Positions 31,071 through 40,297 of a stretch of 64,000 nt of DNA are shown here, one piece after another. Every line of letters starts with the position of its first letter. Positions within the stretch are counted from its first letter, which is position 1. A model generated the notes under the pieces. The model made no database searches and was not told the DNA's origin. It saw nothing but the letters and a program-made list of their open reading frames with translations. A program made the position numbers and the translations under genes. Source of the DNA: Methylobacterium longum (GTDB lineage Bacteria > Pseudomonadota > Alphaproteobacteria > Rhizobiales > Beijerinckiaceae); contig NZ_BPQS01000003.1 in NCBI RefSeq assembly GCF_022179385.1, positions 124,001 through 188,000 on the forward strand. The letters are read 5' to 3'.

Positions 31071-31718
31071 ATGGCGATCGACCCGACCTTGCGCGACGCG
31101 CTCTCCGCCGTGACGCCGGCCAGTCTCGCCCGCGCCCTCACCCGCGCGGGCGTGAAAGCCTTCAGCCCGCGCGGGCTGGCCGGCCGCGGCGAGCGCGCGA
31201 TCGGCGAGGCCTACACGCTGCGGATGATCCCGGCCCGCGGCGATGCGGTGGGCGACCTCGCGGCGGCGGTCGACGCCATTCCCGAGGGCGCGATCGTGGT
31301 GATCGATACAGCCGCCTCCGGTCTCGCCCTGCCGTTCGGTGCGATCCTCGCGGCGCGGCTCGGCCAGTGCGGCGCCGCGGGCCTCGTCACGGACGCCGCC
31401 CTGCCGGAGGTGGTCGGGCTGCCGGTCTGGAGTGCGCCGGAAGCGGCGGCGGGGACGCTGGCCCTCGTGTCCGTGCAGGAGCCGGTCGCGTGCGGAGGCG
31501 CCGCGATCCATCCCGGGGATATCGTGGTCTGCACCGAGAGCGGCATCGTCGCCCTCCCGGTCGCGCTCGCCGAGCGCGTCGCCCTGGAGGCCGTCGAGCA
31601 GCAGCGGCTCGATCTCTGGATCCAGCGCGAGGCCGAGCGGGGCGAGAGCCTCGCGAGCCTGCTGCCGCCCGATGCCGCGGCACTCGCCCGGTTCGAGGCC
31701 GAGACGAAGCCGGCCTGA
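31071..31718 (+). CDS. RraA-like family protein
   Basis: The 215-residue protein matches the RraA/HMG-aldolase-like fold: PARGDAVGDLAAAVDAIPEGAIVVIDT, FGAILAARLGQCGAAGLVTDAALPEV and IHPGDIVVCTESGIVALPVALAERV. Family members include RNase E inhibitors (RraA) and class II pyruvate aldolases; sequence alone does not separate them. The start ATG 31071 follows a weak ribosome-binding site and the tandem repeats. It ends 6 bp before the ydcF-like gene, so the two form a unit. Confidence 0.82.
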   Translation: MAIDPTLRDALSAVTPASLARALTRAGVKAFSPRGLAGRGERAIGEAYTLRMIPARGDAVGDLAAAVDAIPEGAIVVIDTAASGLALPFGAILAARLGQCGAAGLVTDAALPEVVGLPVWSAPEAAAGTLALVSVQEPVACGGAAIHPGDIVVCTESGIVALPVALAERVALEAVEQQRLDLWIQREAERGESLASLLPPDAAALARFEAETKPA

Positions 31719-31724
31719 TCGCCC

Positions 31725-32552
31725 GTGTTCTTTCCCGCCTCCAAGGTGATCTACTTCCTGATCACCCCGTCGAACCTCTTCATCTTCACCGTCCTCGCCG
31801 GGCTTCTACTGTCGGCGACGACGCGGCTGCGGCGCACCGGAACCGGTCTGGCGACGCTCGGGGCCCTCGGCCTCGCGCTCGGCGGTCTGGCGCCGCTCTC
31901 CGAAGCGCTCCTGCTGCCGCTGGAGCAGCGCTTCGCACCCTTTCCCGCGGACGCCCCGGCCCCGGCCGGCATCATCGTGCTCGGTGGCGCCGTCGAGGCG
32001 GGCCTATCCGAGGCCCGTGATCAGGTCGTCGTGAACGATGCCGGCGAACGGCCGATCTACCTCGCCGAGCTCGCCCGGCGCTTCCCCGGCGCGCGCCTCG
32101 TCTTCTCGGGCGGCAGCGGCTTCATCGGCGGCGGCGTCGCCGAGGCCGATGTCATCAGCCGGCAGGCCGACGTCATCGGCGTTCCCCGCACGCGGCTGAT
32201 CCTGGAGAACCGCTCGCGCAACACGTACGAGAACGCCGCCTTCACGGCGGCGCTGGTCCAGCCGAAGCCGGGGGAACGCTGGCTCCTCGTGACATCGGCG
32301 TGGCACATGCCCCGGGCGATCGGCTGTTTCCGGCAGGCCGGGTTCACAGTCGACGCCTTCCCGGTGGATTACCGGACGCGGGGCTGGTCGGACCTGACCC
32401 GCGTCAACGGCTTCGCCTCGGACGGTTTGCTCCAGCTCGACCTCGCCGTGAAGGAGTGGGTCGGCCTGGCCGCCTACCGCTGGTCCGGCTACACGCCCGA
32501 CTGGCTTCCCGGCCCGGAGCCAGCGCCCGCCCCCGGGAGCGCCAGCCGGTAG
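31725..32552 (+). CDS. YdcF/DUF218 family membrane-anchored protein
   Basis: The 275-residue protein has two N-terminal membrane spans (about residues 9-32 and 40-60) and a DUF218 domain with GIIVLGGAVEAGLS, RLVFSGGSGFIGGGVAEADVI, LILENRSRNTYENA and LLVTSAWHMPRAIGCFRQAGF. In E. coli the fold binds nucleotide-like ligands and ElyC/SanA relatives act in envelope lipid handling. The GTG start is 6 bp after the rraA-like stop. Its end overlaps the antisense DUF3253 gene by 64 bp. Confidence 0.88.
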   Translation: MFFPASKVIYFLITPSNLFIFTVLAGLLLSATTRLRRTGTGLATLGALGLALGGLAPLSEALLLPLEQRFAPFPADAPAPAGIIVLGGAVEAGLSEARDQVVVNDAGERPIYLAELARRFPGARLVFSGGSGFIGGGVAEADVISRQADVIGVPRTRLILENRSRNTYENAAFTAALVQPKPGERWLLVTSAWHMPRAIGCFRQAGFTVDAFPVDYRTRGWSDLTRVNGFASDGLLQLDLAVKEWVGLAAYRWSGYTPDWLPGPEPAPAPGSASR

Positions 32553-32797
32553 ATGCCGCGGAAATCGTCCGGATCGACCCGCTTCCCCTTGCGCAGGATC
32601 GCGATCCGGCCGGCATGGGCGAGGCGTACGGCGACGCGGCGCACGGGCTGCATCAGCGGCCCCCAGCCGTCCGGATGCGGACCCCCGAGGGCCCGCGCTA
32701 CCTCCGAGGGGCAGACGGTCTTGTCGGCGCCGCGCTCCGCCACGAGGCTGAGCATCGTCGTCTCGATCGCCGCATCGTCCGGCTTGGCGTCGGTCAT
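32489..32797 (-). CDS. DUF3253 protein
   Basis: The 102-residue protein begins MTDAKPDDAAIETTMLSLVAERGADKTVCPSEVARALGG and goes on with LMQPVRRVAVRLAHAGRIAILRKGKRVDPDDFRGIYRLAL, a winged-helix-like DUF3253 domain found in many proteobacteria. DNA binding is plausible. Its ATG overlaps the stop of the DUF599 gene (ATGA). The C-terminal 20 residues are a Gly/Pro tail that lies antisense to the end of ydcF. Confidence 0.85.
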   Translation of the reverse strand: MTDAKPDDAAIETTMLSLVAERGADKTVCPSEVARALGGPHPDGWGPLMQPVRRVAVRLAHAGRIAILRKGKRVDPDDFRGIYRLALPGAGAGSGPGSQSGV

Positions 32798-33555
32798 AAC
32801 CTGATATCCTTCGCGGAGATCGGCAGCGGCCCCTCGTGGGGTCCCTCCCCCGCCTCCAGCAGAGCCTTGCGGATTTCGGAGGCGAATTGCCGCCGCCACA
32901 TGATGACGACGACCGCCGTCGTCGAGACGATGAGCACGTAGGGGCTCACGAACCAGCCCAGATAGGCGAGCGCGAAGAAGAAGGCCCGCTGGCCGCGGGC
33001 GAAATGCCGTCCGGCGGTCACGTTCATGGCCGCGAGCCGCCGCACCGCCCGCATCATCTCGTCCTCGCTGGCGCCCGAGCCCTTCGACGGGATGGCCCCG
33101 AGGAGGATCGCCGCGTAATTGAACAGGCGGTACGCCCAGGCGAACTTGAAGAAGGCGTAGACGAAAACCACCGCGAGGCCGGCGACCTTCAGTTCCCAGG
33201 TCAGGCGGTTCGCCACCGTGCCGAAGGGCAGCGTCGCGAAGAGGTTCAGCACGTCGTCGCCGGAGCGCGACAGGGTCAGCACCGAACCGAGGGCGATGAG
33301 GGAGGTCGAGGCGAAGAAGGCGGTGCCGTTCTGCAGGGACGCGTTGATCTGCGTGTCGACCACGCGGTTGTCGCGCCCGATGATCTGCCGGGCCCAGTTG
33401 GAGCGGTGACCGTTCATGATCTGGCTGAGCGAGACCATGCGCCCGCGCAGGCGCCCCACCGAGAGCCCGTACGCCATCCAGGCCAGGATGAAGTAGAGGA
33501 GCGCGCCGAGATCCAGGGGCGAGAAGGCGGTGCTGCCGACGGTCAGGTCGTTCAT
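32794..33555 (-). CDS. DUF599 membrane protein
   Basis: The 253-residue protein has four membrane spans with a DUF599 pattern: LGALLYFILAWMAYGLSV, RIVG-type IIGRDNRVVDTQINASLQNGTAFFASTSLI, FKFAWAYRLFNYAAILLGAIP and a last span AFFFALAYLGWFVSPYVLIV. Function unknown. It is translationally coupled to the DUF3253 gene downstream and lies 93 bp after the acylphosphatase gene on the same strand. Confidence 0.85.
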   Translation of the reverse strand: MNDLTVGSTAFSPLDLGALLYFILAWMAYGLSVGRLRGRMVSLSQIMNGHRSNWARQIIGRDNRVVDTQINASLQNGTAFFASTSLIALGSVLTLSRSGDDVLNLFATLPFGTVANRLTWELKVAGLAVVFVYAFFKFAWAYRLFNYAAILLGAIPSKGSGASEDEMMRAVRRLAAMNVTAGRHFARGQRAFFFALAYLGWFVSPYVLIVSTTAVVVIMWRRQFASEIRKALLEAGEGPHEGPLPISAKDIRL

Positions 33556-33648
33556 GATCTCCGGACGGCGGATTCGCGAGGGGTCGCGGTGCCATAGCAG
33601 CCCGAAGCCCCGTTCAGAACCCGCCCGGACTGGCCAGCACCGCGGAGG

Positions 33649-33933
33649 TCAGTCGCGCAGGATCTCGAAGCCCTCCGGCGCGGCGAGGTCGTCGCGCTCA
33701 CGGACATCCATGTCGGAGACGCGCGCCCCGGGCGGTCCGAACCGGCAGGCGGTCTCCATCGCCGCCACGGCGTCGGCCGGTCCGCTGAACAGCGCCTCGA
33801 CCGATCCATCGTCGCGGTTGCGCACGAAACCGCGCAATCCCCGCGCGCGGGCTTCGGAGCGGGTCCAGACCCGGTAGGAGACGCCCTGGACGCGGCCCCG
33901 GACGATGATGGAAACGGTGCGCGTCGCGCTCAT
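33649..33933 (-). CDS. acyP: Acylphosphatase
   Basis: The 94-residue enzyme hydrolyses the carboxyl-phosphate bond of acylphosphates in the cytoplasm. Its features are the phosphate cradle and catalytic Arg in VRGRVQGVSYRVWTRSEA, and the catalytic Asn in GLRGFVRNRDDGSVEALFSG. The usual family length is 90-95 residues. ATG 33933 starts the compact domain; the open frame further up is not supported. It is followed by DUF599 and preceded by the formate/nitrite channel gene. Confidence 0.95.
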   Translation of the reverse strand: MSATRTVSIIVRGRVQGVSYRVWTRSEARARGLRGFVRNRDDGSVEALFSGPADAVAAMETACRFGPPGARVSDMDVRERDDLAAPEGFEILRD

Positions 33934-33986
33934 CAGGTCCGTCTCCACCGGGCACGGCCCGCGCGACTGCGCGGGCCTCCGTTGTC

Positions 33987-34835
33987 CTACTCGGCCGCCA
34001 TCGGGTGACGGAGGCTCGCGCCAACCGCGGCGCTGCGCGGTGCGCCGGTACGAACGTGGGTGGAGTAGAGCATCAGGCCGGTGAAGGCGAGACCGCCGAC
34101 GATGTTGCCGACCAGCGTCGGGATCTCGTTCCAGATCAGGTAATCCATCACGGTCAGGTGGCCGCCCATCAGGATCGCCGACGGGAACAGGAACATGTTC
34201 ACCACCGAGTGCTCGAAGGTCATGAAGAAGAACACCGTGATCGGCATCCACATGGCGATCACCTTGCCGGGCACCGAGGTCGACAGCATGGCGCCGATCA
34301 CGCCCGTGGAGACCATCCAGTTGCACAGCATCGCCCGGACGAAGAGCGTCAGCATGCCCGAGGCGCCGTACTTCTCGTAGCCGAGGGTGCGGGCCTCGCC
34401 GATCCCGGCGATCAGCTTGCCGACGGCGTTGGGCTCGGTGGCGAAGCCGAAGGTGAACACGATCGACATCATCACCGCCGTCGTGAGGGCGCCGGCGAAA
34501 TTGCCGACGAAGACCAGCACCCAGTTGCGGGCGACGCCGGCCACGGTGACGCCGGGCCGCTTGTCGATCAGCGCCAGAGGCGTCAGCACGCAGACGCCGG
34601 TGAACAGGTCGTAGCCCAGCAGGTACAGCATCGAGAAGCCGACCGGGAACAGCAGCGCCGCGACCAGCGGCTGTCCGGTGGTCTGGTTGATGGTCACCGC
34701 GAAGGCGGCGGCCAGCGCCAGGATCGCGCCGGCCATGTAGGCCCGGATGAAGGTGTCCTTGGTGGCCATGAAGACCTTCGCCTCACCGGCGTCGACGGCT
34801 TTTTTCACGAAATCGGCAGGCGCCAGATACGACAT
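33987..34835 (-). CDS. Formate/nitrite transporter (FocA/NirC family)
   Basis: The 282-residue protein starts MSYLAPADFVKKAVDAGEAK and has six spans in the FNT arrangement. The motifs are GYDLFTGVCVLTPLALIDKRP, NWVLVFVGNFAGALTTAV, the central-channel LCNWMVSTGVIGAM and FEHSVVNMFLFPSAILMGG with the conserved His. These pentameric channels pass formate or nitrite; in a methylotroph formate from C1 oxidation is the more likely substrate (inference). ATG 34835 is chosen over 34895 because the motif MSYLAPADF is the usual family start. A 157-bp gap upstream holds its promoter. Confidence 0.92.
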   Translation of the reverse strand: MSYLAPADFVKKAVDAGEAKVFMATKDTFIRAYMAGAILALAAAFAVTINQTTGQPLVAALLFPVGFSMLYLLGYDLFTGVCVLTPLALIDKRPGVTVAGVARNWVLVFVGNFAGALTTAVMMSIVFTFGFATEPNAVGKLIAGIGEARTLGYEKYGASGMLTLFVRAMLCNWMVSTGVIGAMLSTSVPGKVIAMWMPITVFFFMTFEHSVVNMFLFPSAILMGGHLTVMDYLIWNEIPTLVGNIVGGLAFTGLMLYSTHVRTGAPRSAAVGASLRHPMAAE

Positions 34836-34992
34836 GCGACATGCTCCCTCACAGGCGCCGGCCGATCGGCGTTGACCGACGGGCGCGCTGCGCAATCACG
34901 GATGGCTGGCCGGGCACGGTGCTGCCGCTCGCCCTCCAGCTCGATCCGGGGAAAGCACGTCGCGTACCAAGTGCCGGCCCATTGCCGAACCG

Positions 34993-35424
34993 TCAGGCCG
35001 TAAGTCCCCGCGTCCAACTGCTGAGCTCGCGGATGTAGGTCGGGGGCAATTGCGCCGCGCGCGCCGCGGCGACGACCGCCTCGAGGTATCCGGGCCGCGG
35101 ACGGCCGGGGGCGGTGGAGCATCCGAGGTAGATGAGGGCGCGCCGGATACCGGCCTCGGTCCTGACCGGCAGCGTAGCCTTCGTGTAGAGGCCGCCCGCC
35201 ACGCCCTCGTAGCGGTCGAGGGCCGGTATGTCATCGAGCGCGAGGTCCCAGACGACGCCCCAGACGGCGCGGCGGGGATCGCGAACCACCGAGGCGTAGC
35301 CCTCGCGCATGACGATGAAGCGATGTCCCGTCAGGAGGCCTTCCCCGATCAGGCGCGAAACCGGGCAGCGCCGGGCCATCGCGGCGGCATCCATGTTGGC
35401 GCCGTAGGCGAAGTAAAGGGGCAT
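34993..35424 (-). CDS. Gamma-glutamylcyclotransferase-like protein
   Basis: The 143-residue protein has the GGCT/AIG2-like fold: the substrate-binding YFAYGANMD at residues 4-12, GHRFIVMREGYASVV, the catalytic-Glu region DRYEGVAGGLYTKATLPV and a C-terminal ALIYLG strand. Enzymes of this class cyclise gamma-glutamyl groups (glutathione or gamma-Glu-amine metabolism). The Glu in DRYEG is the expected acid. Preceding it on the + strand side is a 465-bp gap. Confidence 0.88.
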   Translation of the reverse strand: MPLYFAYGANMDAAAMARRCPVSRLIGEGLLTGHRFIVMREGYASVVRDPRRAVWGVVWDLALDDIPALDRYEGVAGGLYTKATLPVRTEAGIRRALIYLGCSTAPGRPRPGYLEAVVAAARAAQLPPTYIRELSSWTRGLTA

Positions 35425-35889
35425 GCGGTGGTGCCGTTTAGTTCCTCGACGCGGTCCGCGCCGCGCCGCGGACCGATGTCCCCGTCATACCGCGGCGGGC
35501 CGCACGACGCCGTCCGAAGCCGCAGATCTTCATGGAGTCGGTCCCAGCCCCCGATCCCCGGTGCTGCGAAGCAACCTCGGAGGCCGTCTTCCGTGATGAC
35601 GGCATCTCCAGCAGGGATGCCACGGGGTGAGCCGCCGTCGGAAATCTGGCCCAGGGACTCAGATTGGACCGATAGGGCTCCGTCCTACGACGTCGCGGCG
35701 AAAACCTGCCCCGACAGCTCCTCCGGCGCATTCGGATCGCCGGAGCTCAGCGCCGTCATCGGCATGACGAAGCCGATGACGACCTCGGCCACCGCGACAT
35801 CGTTCAGCGCCGTCGCCGACAGCTTTGTCTGCCCGTCAGGATGGCGCCGGGACTGGTGCTCACGGCAGCGGCGGCATCGCGCGTTGCAC
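35425..35889. other. 465-bp gap without a supported gene
   Basis: This stretch lies between the gamma-glutamylcyclotransferase start and the pccA stop. A minus-strand frame through about 35690-35875 (ending SGQVFAATS) and short plus-strand frames exist, but none has a plausible start, ribosome-binding site or family match. Upstream sequence for the cyclotransferase must lie at its left end. I see no RNA gene or strong hairpin. Confidence 0.4.
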
Positions 35890-37893
35890 TCAGGCGAACT
35901 CGAGGATCACCGCGTCGACCGCGAGGCTGTCGCCCTCCTTGGCGTGGATCTTCTCCACCTTCGCGTCGCGCTCAGCCCGGAGGACGTTCTCCATCTTCAT
36001 GGCCTCGACGATGGCGATCGGCTCGCCGTTCTTCACCTCCTGGCCTTCGGCGACCAGGATCTGCTTCACGAGGCCGGGCATCGGGCAGAGCACCTGCTTG
36101 CCCGAGCCCGCCTGCTCCTTGACCGGCATCAGCGCGGCGAGTTCCGCCTCGCGGCGGGTGTAGACCCGGGCCTCGGCGGCCGCGCCGGCATGCTGCAGGA
36201 ACACGCCGTTGAGCAGGCTACGGACCTGGATCGCCACACGCTCCGACCCGATCGTCCCGATCCAGACCGGCTCGCCGGGGCGCCACACGCTGGCCACCGT
36301 CAGGGCCGTCCCGTCCTCGCGGGTGACCAAGAGATCCTCGCCCTCAGTCTCAACGGTGACGGGGAAGGTTTGACCGGCCAGGATCACGACCCGGTCGCGC
36401 TCGAACGCGAAGAGGCCCGGAGCCCGCATCTGGCCGGAGATGCCGCGCTTGCGCTGGTTGAGCTTGTGGTCGATGGCCGCGGCGGCCGCCATCATGCGGA
36501 TCGCCACGGGACCCGCCGGCTCCGGGGCGGTGAACCCGTCCGGGAACTCCTCGGCGATGAAGCCGGTGGAGAGGCACCCCTCCTGCCAGCGGGGATGCGC
36601 CATCAGAGCGGATAGGAACGGGATGTTGTGGCGGATTCCGTCGATGGCGAAGGCGTCCAGCGCCTCGGCCTGAGCGGAAATCGCCTCGCCGCGGGTCGGC
36701 GCCCAGGTGACGAGCTTGGCGATCATCGGGTCGTAGTGGATGGCGATCTCGCCGCCCTCCTCGACGCCGGTATCGTTGCGGACGATCGCCTTGCCCTGCT
36801 GGCCCTCCTCCGGCGGCCGGTAGGTGGTCAGTCGGCCGATGGACGGAAGGAAGTTGCGGGTCGGGTCCTCGGCGTAGACGCGGCTCTCCACCGCCCAGCC
36901 GTTGAGCTTCACGTCGTCCTGGGTGATCGGCAGCTTCTCGCCGGCCGCGACCCGGATCATCAGCTCGACGAGGTCGAGGCCGGTGATCATCTCGGTGACC
37001 GGATGCTCGACCTGCAGCCGGGTGTTCATCTCGAGGAAGTAGAACGACTTGTCCTGTCCGGCGACGAACTCGACCGTTCCGGCCGAATCGTAGTTCACGG
37101 CCTTGGCAAGCGCGACCGCCTGCTCGCCCATCTTGCGCCGGGTCTTCTTGTCGAGAAGCGGCGACGGGGCCTCCTCGATCACCTTCTGGTTACGTCTCTG
37201 GATCGAGCACTCGCGCTCCCCGAGGTAGACGACGTTGCCGTGCTTGTCGCCGATCAGCTGGATCTCGATGTGGCGCGGGTCGGTGATGAACTTCTCGATG
37301 AAGACCCGGTCGTCGCCGAACGAGGAGGCCGCCTCCGACTTGGCGCGGGCGAAGCCCTCCGCCACCTCCTCGCCCGAGAAAGCGATGCGCATACCCTTGC
37401 CGCCGCCGCCCGCCGACGCCTTGATCATGACCGGGTAGCCGATCTCGTCGGCGATCGTCCTGGCGTGCTCGGGCGATTCGATCACGCCGAGGAAGCCCGG
37501 CACGGTGGACACCTCCGCGGCGGCCGCCGCCTTCTTGGATTCGATCTTGTCGCCCATGGCCGCGATGGCGCCGGGATTCGGGCCGATGAACACGATGCCG
37601 GCGGCTTCGAGGGCCTTCGGGAAGGCCTCACGCTCGGAGAGGAAGCCGTAGCCGGGATGCACGGCCTGGGCGCCGGTCTTCTTGCAGGCCTCGACGATCT
37701 TCTCGATGACGAGATACGATTCGGAGGCTGAAGCCGGCCCGATGTGAACCGCCTCGTCGGCCATGGCGACGTGGACCGCGTCGCGGTCGGCGTCCGAGTA
37801 GACCGCCACGGTCCTGATGCCCATCCTTCGGGCGGTCTTGATGACCCGGCAGGCAATCTCGCCCCGGTTGGCAATCAGGATCTTGTCGAACAT
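35890..37893 (-). CDS. pccA: Acetyl/propionyl-CoA carboxylase alpha subunit
   Basis: The 667-residue protein carries biotin carboxylase, BT and biotin carrier domains: FDKILIANRGEIACRVIKTA at the start, ATP-grasp KASAGGGGKGMRIAF, FLEMNTRLQVEHPVTE and the C-terminal biotin site IVEAMKMEN (about 25 residues from the end). It carboxylates biotin and, with a beta subunit, forms methylmalonyl-CoA from propionyl-CoA, a step in the ethylmalonyl-CoA pathway of methylotrophs. The beta-subunit gene is not adjacent. ATG 37893 is set by the MFDKIL start; an ATG at 37929 is less likely. Length matches the family. Confidence 0.94.
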   Translation of the reverse strand: MFDKILIANRGEIACRVIKTARRMGIRTVAVYSDADRDAVHVAMADEAVHIGPASASESYLVIEKIVEACKKTGAQAVHPGYGFLSEREAFPKALEAAGIVFIGPNPGAIAAMGDKIESKKAAAAAEVSTVPGFLGVIESPEHARTIADEIGYPVMIKASAGGGGKGMRIAFSGEEVAEGFARAKSEAASSFGDDRVFIEKFITDPRHIEIQLIGDKHGNVVYLGERECSIQRRNQKVIEEAPSPLLDKKTRRKMGEQAVALAKAVNYDSAGTVEFVAGQDKSFYFLEMNTRLQVEHPVTEMITGLDLVELMIRVAAGEKLPITQDDVKLNGWAVESRVYAEDPTRNFLPSIGRLTTYRPPEEGQQGKAIVRNDTGVEEGGEIAIHYDPMIAKLVTWAPTRGEAISAQAEALDAFAIDGIRHNIPFLSALMAHPRWQEGCLSTGFIAEEFPDGFTAPEPAGPVAIRMMAAAAAIDHKLNQRKRGISGQMRAPGLFAFERDRVVILAGQTFPVTVETEGEDLLVTREDGTALTVASVWRPGEPVWIGTIGSERVAIQVRSLLNGVFLQHAGAAAEARVYTRREAELAALMPVKEQAGSGKQVLCPMPGLVKQILVAEGQEVKNGEPIAIVEAMKMENVLRAERDAKVEKIHAKEGDSLAVDAVILEFA

Positions 37894-37993
37894 CGCTGGC
37901 GCACTGCTTTCGAGATCGCCGGATTGCACACCGGCTTGACTGTCCCGATAGATCAGATGCGCGGCGGACGGAAGCTGCGCCTTGGTCGAAGCC

Positions 37994-38434
37994 TCAGGCC
38001 GCGAGGGCGAAGGTCATGCGGGCGGGCTGGACCGCGTCGCGGATCCGGCGGTTGGCTTCCAGCGCGAAGACCATCAGCGATTCGGCGCTGCCCTGCGCTT
38101 CGCGGACCACTTCCATGGCGATCCGGGCGCCGACCGCGCTCGGGCCCTCACGTCCGCTCAGCGAGGCGGCGAGCCAAACGGCGACGTCGCGATCGATGTA
38201 GCCCGTCGGCCGGGTGCCCCACACGGCGAAGTCGACGACCGAGGCCACCAAGAAGTCCGCGAAGGCGTCGGAGCCGATCACCGCCCGCTCGAGGGCGATC
38301 AGGAGGTCGGCATCCTCGCGGCTCATGAAGCCCTCCGGCAGGACCTCGCGCTTCAGGACCAGCAGGTCCTCGTCGCTGATCGCGCCCGCCGAAACCGCAT
38401 GGTTGCAGAACTGTTGAACGGAGATCATGGTCAT
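37994..38434 (-). CDS. Hypothetical protein, 146 residues
   Basis: The product starts MTMISVQQFCNHAVSAGAISDEDLLVLKREVLPEG and looks all-helical with no signal peptide. It contains a central run VWLAASLSGREGPSAVGARIAMEVVREA. The start ATG 38434 follows a GGAGGAG site. It lies upstream of the pccA gene in the same direction, 100 bp apart. I do not recognise a family; the helical, acidic character is all that can be said. Confidence 0.7.
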   Translation of the reverse strand: MTMISVQQFCNHAVSAGAISDEDLLVLKREVLPEGFMSREDADLLIALERAVIGSDAFADFLVASVVDFAVWGTRPTGYIDRDVAVWLAASLSGREGPSAVGARIAMEVVREAQGSAESLMVFALEANRRIRDAVQPARMTFALAA

Positions 38435-38596
38435 GGTTGCCTGCTCCTCCGACCTTTGCTGCGGCCGGTGCTTGTCCCTGTGTGTCTTCAACTTACGGGA
38501 CGGCTTCCCTGCCAGAGGTTAATGGCCAGATCTGAACGGAAGTTCAGGTAAACACGCCGCGATCAAGCAGGCTTATTGGGACGTTGATCAGTTGCG

Positions 38597-39175
38597 TTAC
38601 CGGACGATGACCGTGGCCCCGACCGGGACCCGGTTGTAGAGGTCGACCACGTCGATGTTGCGCATCCGGATGCAGCCCGACGACACCGCCTGCCCGATCT
38701 TCTCCGGCTCGTTGGTGCCGTGGATCCGATAGAGCGTGTCCTTGCCGTGATCGGAGAGGTACAGGGCGCGGGCGCCGAGCGGATTCATCGGTCCGCCCTC
38801 CATGGCATGGACATGCGGCCAGCGCTTGATCATCTCGGCCGGCGGGTTCCAGGCCGGCCATTCCGCCTTGCGGTCGATCCGGGCGGTGCCGGACCAGCCG
38901 TAGGCCTCGTCACCCACCGACACGCCGTAGCGCATCGCCTTGCCGTCCGGCAGGACAAGGTAGAGCTGTCGCTCCTGGGTCTCGACCACGATCGTCCCCG
39001 GCGGCTGATGCGTCGGGTCGCTGACCTGATACCGGGCGAAATGCGGATCGAACTCCGCCTCGGGAACGAGCGCCATGAACGCTGCGTCGCGGGACGACAG
39101 GGTCGGATCGGGCACGCCTTTGAAGGTGCAGCCGGTCAGGCCCATGATGCAGGCGAGCGCCGCTAAGATGCGCAT
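38597..39175 (-). CDS. L,D-transpeptidase, lipoprotein
   Basis: The 192-residue protein has a lipobox (LACIMGLTGC) and an L,D-transpeptidase (YkuD) domain with IVVETQERQLYLVLPDG, RYLSDHGKDTLYRIHGTNEPEKI and the catalytic SSGCIRMRNIDVVDL, where the Cys is the nucleophile and the His of RIHGT lies in the expected place. It would make 3-3 cross-links or anchor proteins to peptidoglycan at the cell surface. ATG 39175 starts the lipoprotein signal. It is monocistronic and divergent from the deacetylase-like gene. Confidence 0.92.
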   Translation of the reverse strand: MRILAALACIMGLTGCTFKGVPDPTLSSRDAAFMALVPEAEFDPHFARYQVSDPTHQPPGTIVVETQERQLYLVLPDGKAMRYGVSVGDEAYGWSGTARIDRKAEWPAWNPPAEMIKRWPHVHAMEGGPMNPLGARALYLSDHGKDTLYRIHGTNEPEKIGQAVSSGCIRMRNIDVVDLYNRVPVGATVIVR

Positions 39176-39357
39176 GATCCCCTCCCCCGCGGCCGTTTCC
39201 GATCTCGAACGGTCCGCCACCGCAGGTCTATTCAACGGAAGATTTGCGCAACCATAGGATCAGCGGGCACGCGGCCGTAGTCCGCGCGTTGCGCCCGTGG
39301 CACATTGCGGGCTCCTGTTGCGGGCGCGCGACAGGATCGCATCCGGGAGCGACCGTC

Positions 39358-40287
39358 TTGACCACCCTGTACGTGAGCCATCCCGCCAGCTTCGACCACG
39401 AAGTCCCCGAAGGCCATCCGGAGCGGCCGGCCCGGATGCGCGCCGTCGAGCGCGCCCTCGAGGACGAGCGCTTCGCCGGCCTGGTTCGGGCGTCCGCCCC
39501 GCGGGCCGCGCTCGAGACCGCCGCGCTCGCGCATCCACGATCCTACGTCGACGCCGTCGTCGCAGCCGTGCCGGAGACCGGCATGGTGTCAATCGACTCC
39601 GACACCATCCTGTCGCCCGGCAGCCTGGAGGCGACCCTCCGGGCGATCGGCGGCGCCACCCACGCCCTGGATGCCGTCATCGGGGGTGAGTGCCGCAACG
39701 CCTTCGTGGCCATGCGTCCACCCGGCCACCACGCCGAACGCACGCGGTCGATGGGGTTCTGCCTGTTCAACCACGCCGCCATCGCCGCCCGCTACGCCCG
39801 GGAGAAGCACGGCGCCGAGCGCGTCGCCCTGGTCGATTGGGACGTCCACCACGGGAACGGCAGCCAGGACATCTTCTGGGACGATGCCGCGGTGCTGTAC
39901 TGCTCCACGCATCAGATGCCGCTGTATCCGGGCACCGGATCCGCCTCCGAGCGGGGTGAGAAGGATACGATCGTCAACGTGCCGCTCCGGCCGAACGATG
40001 ACGGTGCGGTGTTCCGTGAAGCGTTCGAGGCCGGCATCCTCACGCGCCTGGAGCGCTTCAGGCCCGACGTCATCGTCATCTCGGCGGGCTTCGATGCCCA
40101 CCGGCTCGACCCGCTGGCGAACCTGCGCCTGGAGGCGGAGGATTTCGGTTGGGCCACGCGGCGGCTCATGGATGTGGCCGATCGGTGCGCGAACGGGCGG
40201 ATCGTGTCCGTCCTCGAGGGCGGGTACAGTCTCGAAGGCCTGGCGAAGTCCGCCGCCGCGCACGTGGACGCGCTGATGGGCCGGTGA
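39358..40287 (+). CDS. Histone-deacetylase-like amidohydrolase
   Basis: The 309-residue arginase/deacetylase-fold enzyme shows HPERPARMRAVERAL, the catalytic His pair MRPPGHHAERTRSMGFCLFNHAAIAARYA, the zinc ligands in VDWDVHHGNGSQDIFW and SAGFDAHRLDPL. Bacterial members deacetylate acetylpolyamines or similar substrates with a zinc ion. I chose the TTG start at 39358 because GGGAG lies 8 bases ahead and translation begins directly at the first beta strand (TTLYVSHP); the longer frame from 39244 has no support. It converges on ribB with 10 bp between stops. Confidence 0.9.
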   Translation: MTTLYVSHPASFDHEVPEGHPERPARMRAVERALEDERFAGLVRASAPRAALETAALAHPRSYVDAVVAAVPETGMVSIDSDTILSPGSLEATLRAIGGATHALDAVIGGECRNAFVAMRPPGHHAERTRSMGFCLFNHAAIAARYAREKHGAERVALVDWDVHHGNGSQDIFWDDAAVLYCSTHQMPLYPGTGSASERGEKDTIVNVPLRPNDDGAVFREAFEAGILTRLERFRPDVIVISAGFDAHRLDPLANLRLEAEDFGWATRRLMDVADRCANGRIVSVLEGGYSLEGLAKSAAAHVDALMGR

Positions 40288-40297
40288 CGGCGTCCCC

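Noticed and set aside
34005..35003. 332-residue plus-strand open frame
   Set aside because: Antisense to the formate/nitrite channel; His/Asp/Gln-rich composition with no domain.
35438..35731. 97-residue minus-strand open frame in the 465-bp gap
   Set aside because: Arg/Ser-rich, no ribosome-binding site, no family resemblance; not counted as a gene.
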